From NCBI GenBank assembly GCA_937885815.1, contig CALABM010000061.1:1-10803 (forward strand): a stretch of DNA of 10,803 bases, read 5' to 3'. Below, piece by piece: positions 5,295 to 10,803 of this stretch. Each line of letters starts with the position of its first letter. The first letter of the stretch is position 1. The notes below the pieces were generated by a model, which saw nothing but the letters and a program-made list of their open reading frames with translations, was not told the origin of the DNA and did no database searches. The position numbers and the translations under genes were made by a program. Origin of the DNA: an uncultured Verrucomicrobiales bacterium (GTDB lineage: Bacteria; Verrucomicrobiota; Verrucomicrobiia; Verrucomicrobiales; Akkermansiaceae).

Positions 5295-8200
5295 TTACTT
5301 GCGGCGTCGACGGGCTGCGAGACCCGCCAGCGCCAGCAGGCTTAGTGTTGCTGTGGTCGGTTCGGGGACGGGAGCTACTTCAATGCTTAGAGTTCCTTCA
5401 CCTACACCGGCAGTGGTGTCGTACACCAAGTAGTAATTATCTGCCAGATTGCTGAAGTAGTCCTTTGCCAGCACGCTATCGTTCAGAGTAAAGGCTATGG
5501 ACGGTCCTTCATTCATACCCAGATAGAGCGAGTCGATGCCGGTGAACAGGGTTACGCGCTCACCTTCTTTCATGACCTTCACGGCCTCCAACTGTTGTCC
5601 TTCCAAAGTCAGCCCTGTTTCCAGTCTTATGTCACTGCCCATCTTCACCGTATCGGCGGCATTCAGGGTGGCTCCGCTCTTCATCACCAAGTCTGCATTC
5701 AGTGTAGCGGCTACTCCGAATGTTGCTGTGCCGGTGATGGTGACTTGCGCCTCGGATGCGGCATCTGCGATGTTGTCGGTATAGGCACCGACGGAGAGAC
5801 TGTTGGCGATTTCGAGTGTCTTCAGCTCCAGGCTTTCCAGATTCATTATCTCGATTCTGCCGCCAGTGGCGTGCAGTTCGGTGATGGTGTTATATTGGTT
5901 GTTGATTATCAGCAAACCGCTACCGGCATTTTCTACGGAAGAGTTGGTGAGTTTATTTGCCAAGGTGCCATCAGCATCGGCCGTGTAGGTCAGATGTCCT
6001 CCGGTAAGTTCCCAAGCACCAGCAATGGAATATTCATCATCATTCGATGTTCCGATGAAACGAAGGGTTGCTTTATTTGCTGCTCCCCTGTTGGTAAATA
6101 TCACGGAATCTTGCGTATTTGTTAGTGACGCGCCTTCTTCCAGCAGGATAGAGGTTTTATTTGCACGAGCCCAGATAGTTCCTGTAACCGTTGTGTGGGA
6201 ATTCTGAGCTAGGCGCAGTGTGCCGCTCGCACTGCTGCCGATGGACGCATCCAGCATACCGATGGTGTTGCCGGCTTCACCTGTGTGGGCTAGGATAATT
6301 TCGCCACTGGAAGTGTTCAGTGTGCTGATATCTACCTTGCCACTCAGTGTAAGCTTACCGGCGCCTTGCTTGGTTAGAGCATAATTGCCGGAAAATTCAC
6401 CTGTGATTTCACCGTCTTTGCCGCTGTTGGCATGAATCGTTGTGCCGGCATGCAGGTATACATTGCTGTTTACTACAGTGCCATTGCCGTTGAATACCAG
6501 CTGACTGCTGCCGGAGGTCAGTATGAAATCCGGTGCTTTGTCTCCGAATGTGGAGGAACTGAGCAACACTCGCCCTTTATCCAGCTTTACATTGCCGCTG
6601 AAATTGCTGAAGTCAAATCCGGTGCCGTTGTTATTCATGGCATAGGTAAGAATTACCGTGCCGGTACCGCTAATCGGATTGAACAGGTTTTCACTGATTG
6701 TAGCCGCACTCAAATCCAGTGTGCCACCTTGGTTCACAACCAGTTCTGAGCCTGACGTCAAAATGCCCAGTGCATTGCTGCCCAGCACCAGAGTGCCACC
6801 GTTGATATTTACATCACCGGTGTATTGTGCTGTGTCTGCATTCAGATTCAGCGTGCCATCGCCAATCTTATTCATGTTGCCGTTGCCGGTGAGAGCAGTG
6901 TTGACGGTAATGGTGTGGGCGGCTGTGTTGAATGTTGTGCCATTGGTGGTGCCCACCATATCTATAGCCTTATCGCCGTTGATTGAGAAATTTGCAGTGG
7001 CGGCAATCGTGCCGTTACCGAGTTGCACGGTGTCATTTGATTCTATGCCGGTGATGCCACTACTGCCGATATTGATTGTCGCCTCACCCAGAATAAAGAC
7101 ATCGGCATAATCACGCTGGTCGGTGACGGTAAACCGAATGCCTTTCAGCGTGGCCACGCCGGAGAGTGCCTCAAAACGTCCTGCTGAATCCCACCCCATG
7201 TGGAGACTGGTTCCCTGAGCCGAGATTTCACCACCATTGAGCACAAGGGTTGAATTGCTGTTTTTCCAGTGAGCAAGCAAGAAGGAAGTGTCTGTATTAT
7301 CAGTATCTGTATCGCCGGTAACAATCAGGTGTGCTCCTTGCCCTATGTTCACGATGGATGGCTGATAATTGGCCGTATTACCCGAGATATACTTACTTGT
7401 TATCACCATGGCTCCTTCAAGCAGATTCACAGTTCTCTTACCAACATAGAACGCGTCAGTTTCAACGGTTCCGGCAATGTTTGTCGTGCCTTCTCCTTTG
7501 AATATAGCTGCACCCTTTACTGTCAGCATAGAGTCGGAATCGGAACTGATATGACCAATATCCAGAGTATACCCGTTAGAATTATCGAGCAACAGCGAAG
7601 CTCCTGCCCGCAGATGCACTTGCGCCAGTTTCAGTTGATTTGCTACGCTAAACGTGTAATCATTGCGCTCGAATATGATACCGTCTCCCTGTAAATAAGA
7701 TTGTACAGATTTGTCCGAATCTCGTCTCCAGGATAAGGCCGTATTCAAATTAACCTCAGTACCTCCATTCCATACCAAGTCCAGATAATTCTCGCCGCCG
7801 TTGTACTTCAACTGTCCCTCGGTCAGGAACTCGAAGCTGGCATTATGTGCTTGAGTAGAATCGATATTGATATTATCTGCAGACCACCTCTTGAGAGATG
7901 CCCCTTGGGCCGAGGTGTCAAATACGGTGTATGTCTTCCCCTCTTCCATTGCTCCCAGCACCAGTGTGGTATCATTGCCAAACGAAACAGTTGCCCCGGC
8001 TGCAATGTCAAGATGCGTATTTGCCAGATTCATCCCCTCCAGATTCAAAACACCGTTAATGGAGGATGTTCCTAATGTTCTGGAACCAGAACCACCCAAG
8101 GCCAGAGTGCTGCCGGAAGCTACGCTGACGCTCCCGAGATTTAGCGCTTTATCCGAACGGAAATCGAGTGTACCACCATTCACTGTAACAGATGGAAGGG

Positions 8201-10742
8201 TGGTATCACCATTCAGCACAAACTCCTGCGTGTACGCGCCGTTTTTCTGCAACTTGATTCCCCCTGCAAGATTACCCGTATACTGCGCTACACTATCCGC
8301 TGAGGAAACCTCACCACTCAGGGTGATACTATCGCACGAATATTTCGAAATTGAACCATTACCGGCAAGTGAATCCACAGCCATATTGTGGTAGAGCAAA
8401 TAAATCGTACCATTATGCTGAGTCAGGCGGCCCTTACCAAAAGCCGTTTCAGAATCAAACCATATCTGACCATTGACATTCAATGTAGTTCCACCGGTAT
8501 GAGTGCTGGATGAGGCGATAGCCAAGTAATTAGTACCGGAATATTCCACGGCAAGTTGCCCATTATTAGCATCTGAGAAGCTGCCGTTAACCCACATCTG
8601 TTGTCCGGCTGCTTTCACATGCACGGTACCATTGCCGCTTACGTTGCTGTTGAAATTACCGTTGTCAGAAAGAATAAGCTTGCTGCCATCCTTAATGGAA
8701 ACAGCGTCGTCGCGGGTTCCCCAGTTGGTAACAGCAAGCTCGCCACCACCGGTAAGCACCAGATTCTGCTCGGTATTATACGAATTAAGCGTAAGCTTGC
8801 CACCCTCCACTCTGATATTGCTTGAGTTTGAAAGGCTGCCGGATATTGTAAGGGTGCCCTCTCCGCTCTTGGTCAACGTATAATTCCGGGCATCCACAGC
8901 ACCGCTGATGGTGGCAGACCAACCGGAAACCACATTGATAGTGGAAGCAGACTGCAGAGTAACCGAGCCGCTCATCGTAACATTACCCGCCAGAGACAAC
9001 GCGCCCTGGTGAGTTGCGCCGGCCATACCAGCACCGGAAAGAACAAAAGCAGAGTTATGAGAACTCCCGGTTGCATACTGTGCGCCGGAGTTCACCTGTA
9101 TTGTCGCTGCATCCAGCTTGCCTGTGACAGTTACAGAACCAGATGACACCTGCAGTTTGGAAAGGTTGGTATAATTACCCCCGGAAAGAGACTCCACTCC
9201 ACTCCACTGCAGCTCCAGAATAGCCGCATCTGCGCCATCAACGCGACGCTTCAGCGCATCTGCACCATGGGTAATCACACGTCCCCCGGTGATGTCGACA
9301 TCAGCATCTATGCTCCCCTTCAAATCCAGGCTTGCGCCGGCATTCTGCTCAATTGTTACGCGGCCGGTACGCTCTGCCGAAGAATCTGAGATATAGCTTC
9401 CCTGAGCCATATTCAGCCCGTGCAAAATCTGCGAGGTGCCGTACAGTTCCAACGTAGCCCCCTTTTTCAATTCTACCGCGGAGACCTGACTCAAAGCATG
9501 ATGCTGGGTTACCGCAAGGGTCACCGAGCCGCCCTCATGCTGAGCATCAGAGCCCTGAATCGTGACTTTGCCCGTCAGGTCGCTGATGTTGTTGAGCTGA
9601 AGCACACCTCCTTCAAACCCCTGATTATCCACCACCAGCGCATGCGCACCACCCACCTGCGAATCGACGGTAAGCGTTCCGGTAATGCCACCGAAGCGAT
9701 ATGCCCCGCTTGTGGCAAGGCTGATATTTCCGCTGTATGTCACATCTTCCGCCGCACCCAATGCCGCCATGGGGCTATCAGCCAGTGATATGTTCCCCAT
9801 ACCGGACTGCACAAGCAGAGTACCCTGGAAGTCAGGCATCATCACAGACTGGGTATTCACCCGGACTCCATAACCACCGGACAAGTACACATTCTTCGCA
9901 GCCTCGGCATCGCTAAAAAGCAAGGTGCTGCACGCCTGCGCATTCACAAGGGCAGAAAAATTATTGTCGGCATGAGTGAAAGTCACCGTTCCTTCCCGCA
10001 GATTCAAATTAAATTCTCCGGTAAGAGCGCTGTTCACTACCAGATGCCCACCAGCACCTCCCAAGTTCAGATTTTCAGGCGGCGCCACTGTCTCCGCCGC
10101 GTTGCCATATTGCACTGTTGCACCGGCAAGAGCACCCACATACAAGCCACTGTGATGACTCATATCCAGCATGGAATCCGTATCCGCATTCAATCCGAGG
10201 GTACCTGTAGAGGAGGAATCTATGAGAGTCAAAGTATCCGCCGCCACGGTTTGCTGCACCATGACACCGCCGGCATTCACCAGCCAGCGGTTTGTCGTAT
10301 CTGCCGCCGCTGCACCACTGAGTTCCAGTATACCGCGATTGAGCACCTTATTCACCCCGGCATCCACTGTTCCGCTGAAAACAAAGCTACCGCCCTGAGC
10401 GCCGGTATCCACCGTCATGTTGCCTGTTCCTGTGACAGAGCCCGCATATTGCAACTCAGAATCAACGCCGTCATTGAACTCTACGGAGAAGGTGCCGCCA
10501 TTGAGGTGTACATCTCCCTTGTGACCAAAATAAGCGCTGTATTTGCCGGTATCTTCAAGATTCAGGCCGCCCTCCACATACTCCATCTGGTGGCGCACTC
10601 CTTCGCGCATCACATACACGCCGTTCTGCCCCACCGTAACATCACCCACTAGGCGTGCATGACTGCCCAGTTCAAAAACAGCATCCTTACCCACGGTTAC
10701 GTTCATGGTCGCATCTGCATAATGCCAGTCATCCTCATGCAT
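5295..10742 (-). CDS. Giant PEP-CTERM beta-helix (autotransporter-repeat) surface protein
   Basis: The 1815-residue product is dominated by short beta-strand turns rich in Gly, Ser, Thr and Asn, as in right-handed beta-helix passengers. Three segments fit the autotransporter-associated beta-strand repeat (passenger-associated transport repeat, TIGR02601 type): LTKSGEGTLTISG from 623, MNKIGDGTLNLN from 1290 with VNINGGTLVLG after it, and LTKQGAGKLTLSG from 1456. The C-terminus has PEP at about 1793-1795, a short hydrophobic helix (LSLLALAGLAA) and RRRRK, a PEP-CTERM-like sorting and anchoring signal. No autotransporter beta-barrel is present, so this is not a classical type V secretion substrate. 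The protein is probably exported and attached to the cell surface, perhaps as an adhesin; ligand unknown. ATG 10742 is the first possible start in this frame because TGA lies at 10754-10752, but the N-terminus (MHEDDWHYADATM) is not a signal peptide, so the gene may be split or frameshifted upstream. Confidence 0.8.
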   Translation of the reverse strand: MHEDDWHYADATMNVTVGKDAVFELGSHARLVGDVTVGQNGVYVMREGVRHQMEYVEGGLNLEDTGKYSAYFGHKGDVHLNGGTFSVEFNDGVDSELQYAGSVTGTGNMTVDTGAQGGSFVFSGTVDAGVNKVLNRGILELSGAAAADTTNRWLVNAGGVMVQQTVAADTLTLIDSSSTGTLGLNADTDSMLDMSHHSGLYVGALAGATVQYGNAAETVAPPENLNLGGAGGHLVVNSALTGEFNLNLREGTVTFTHADNNFSALVNAQACSTLLFSDAEAAKNVYLSGGYGVRVNTQSVMMPDFQGTLLVQSGMGNISLADSPMAALGAAEDVTYSGNISLATSGAYRFGGITGTLTVDSQVGGAHALVVDNQGFEGGVLQLNNISDLTGKVTIQGSDAQHEGGSVTLAVTQHHALSQVSAVELKKGATLELYGTSQILHGLNMAQGSYISDSSAERTGRVTIEQNAGASLDLKGSIDADVDITGGRVITHGADALKRRVDGADAAILELQWSGVESLSGGNYTNLSKLQVSSGSVTVTGKLDAATIQVNSGAQYATGSSHNSAFVLSGAGMAGATHQGALSLAGNVTMSGSVTLQSASTINVVSGWSATISGAVDARNYTLTKSGEGTLTISGSLSNSSNIRVEGGKLTLNSYNTEQNLVLTGGGELAVTNWGTRDDAVSIKDGSKLILSDNGNFNSNVSGNGTVHVKAAGQQMWVNGSFSDANNGQLAVEYSGTNYLAIASSSTHTGGTTLNVNGQIWFDSETAFGKGRLTQHNGTIYLLYHNMAVDSLAGNGSISKYSCDSITLSGEVSSADSVAQYTGNLAGGIKLQKNGAYTQEFVLNGDTTLPSVTVNGGTLDFRSDKALNLGSVSVASGSTLALGGSGSRTLGTSSINGVLNLEGMNLANTHLDIAAGATVSFGNDTTLVLGAMEEGKTYTVFDTSAQGASLKRWSADNINIDSTQAHNASFEFLTEGQLKYNGGENYLDLVWNGGTEVNLNTALSWRRDSDKSVQSYLQGDGIIFERNDYTFSVANQLKLAQVHLRAGASLLLDNSNGYTLDIGHISSDSDSMLTVKGAAIFKGEGTTNIAGTVETDAFYVGKRTVNLLEGAMVITSKYISGNTANYQPSIVNIGQGAHLIVTGDTDTDNTDTSFLLAHWKNSNSTLVLNGGEISAQGTSLHMGWDSAGRFEALSGVATLKGIRFTVTDQRDYADVFILGEATINIGSSGITGIESNDTVQLGNGTIAATANFSINGDKAIDMVGTTNGTTFNTAAHTITVNTALTGNGNMNKIGDGTLNLNADTAQYTGDVNINGGTLVLGSNALGILTSGSELVVNQGGTLDLSAATISENLFNPISGTGTVILTYAMNNNGTGFDFSNFSGNVKLDKGRVLLSSSTFGDKAPDFILTSGSSQLVFNGNGTVVNSNVYLHAGTTIHANSGKDGEITGEFSGNYALTKQGAGKLTLSGKVDISTLNTSSGEIILAHTGEAGNTIGMLDASIGSSASGTLRLAQNSHTTVTGTIWARANKTSILLEEGASLTNTQDSVIFTNRGAANKATLRFIGTSNDDEYSIAGAWELTGGHLTYTADADGTLANKLTNSSVENAGSGLLIINNQYNTITELHATGGRIEIMNLESLELKTLEIANSLSVGAYTDNIADAASEAQVTITGTATFGVAATLNADLVMKSGATLNAADTVKMGSDIRLETGLTLEGQQLEAVKVMKEGERVTLFTGIDSLYLGMNEGPSIAFTLNDSVLAKDYFSNLADNYYLVYDTTAGVGEGTLSIEVAPVPEPTTATLSLLALAGLAARRRRK

Positions 10743-10749
10743 ATAACGC

Positions 10750-10776
10750 CCTCAATTGATAAATTCTGGTAGTATA
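10750..10776 (-). promoter_or_regulatory. Possible start signals of the giant gene
   Basis: On the minus strand, TATACT (10776-10771) could be a -10 box, and GAGG (10753-10750) lies 7 nt before ATG 10742 as a possible Shine-Dalgarno site. The sequence 17 bp upstream of the -10 (GAGATT) is a poor -35 box. These signals would support initiation at 10742 despite the missing signal peptide, but each is short enough to be chance. Confidence 0.25.
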
Positions 10777-10780
10777 TGTG

Positions 10781-10803
10781 CGAGGAGTGATATAATCTCC
10801 TCG
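10781..10803. repeat. Inverted repeat at the window edge
   Basis: CGAGGAG (10781-10787) and CTCCTCG (10797-10803) are perfect 7-bp reverse complements around a 9-nt AT-rich loop, ending exactly at the last base of the window, so the stem may extend further. No T-tract follows on the minus strand. It could be an operator or the end of a hairpin belonging to an upstream unit. Confidence 0.4.

Noticed and set aside
5295..5400. C-terminal autotransporter beta-barrel on the giant protein
   Set aside because: The end of the protein shows a Pro-Glu-Pro motif, one short hydrophobic helix and a basic tail; there is no run of amphipathic strands ending in an aromatic residue.
5400..10700. Many plus-strand open frames of 60-226 codons opposite the giant gene
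   Set aside because: They are shadows of a repetitive Gly/Ser/Thr/Asn-rich coding sequence. They lack family motifs and coherent promoters.

Overview
The window looks like a chromosomal piece of a Verrucomicrobiota bacterium, probably close to Akkermansia. The main clue is a very large beta-helix type surface protein that ends in a PEP-CTERM-like tail: a Pro-Glu-Pro motif, a short hydrophobic helix and an RRRRK end. The moderately high G+C housekeeping genes and their placement directly behind promoters, without Shine-Dalgarno leaders, fit this. The lineage call is inference from sequence character, not from a database search. All recognisable genes lie on the minus strand, so the window is read from high to low coordinates. 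No convincing plus-strand gene, tRNA, rRNA, IS element or CRISPR array is visible.

In transcription order: (1) 10742-5295, a 1815-residue repeat-rich passenger-like protein with a PEP-CTERM-type anchor and its own terminator (5268-5238). (2) fabG (5113-4367), a single-gene unit between its own promoter and a strong terminator (4344-4309). (3) prfB (4219-3112), peptide chain release factor 2, which needs a programmed +1 frameshift at an in-frame UGA and so is only fully read by joining two frames. (4) trmD (3033-2224), tRNA (guanine-N1)-methyltransferase, 78 nt downstream of prfB with a long hairpin in the gap. (5) A membrane-anchored M23 metallopeptidase (2090-1230) with its own promoter. Its TAA stop abuts the ATG of (6), an anchored protein with a Pro/Thr/Glu-rich linker, two NTF2-like-looking modules and the beginning of an OmpA-type peptidoglycan-binding domain, cut by the window edge.

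Three themes stand out. First, fabG, prfB and the M23 gene each have a near-consensus sigma-70 promoter with a 17-bp spacer whose -10 box ends only 7-10 nt before the ATG, implying leaderless or nearly leaderless mRNAs. Second, prfB and trmD may share a transcript. TrmD makes m1G37, a modification that suppresses +1 slippage on tRNAs such as the Leu tRNA reading CUU, and CUU is the codon on which the RF2 frameshift occurs; this suggests a testable regulatory link. Third, the M23/OmpA-like pair looks like a two-gene cell-wall module. The start of the giant surface protein is doubtful: it has no visible signal peptide and a stop codon lies just upstream in frame, near the window edge.
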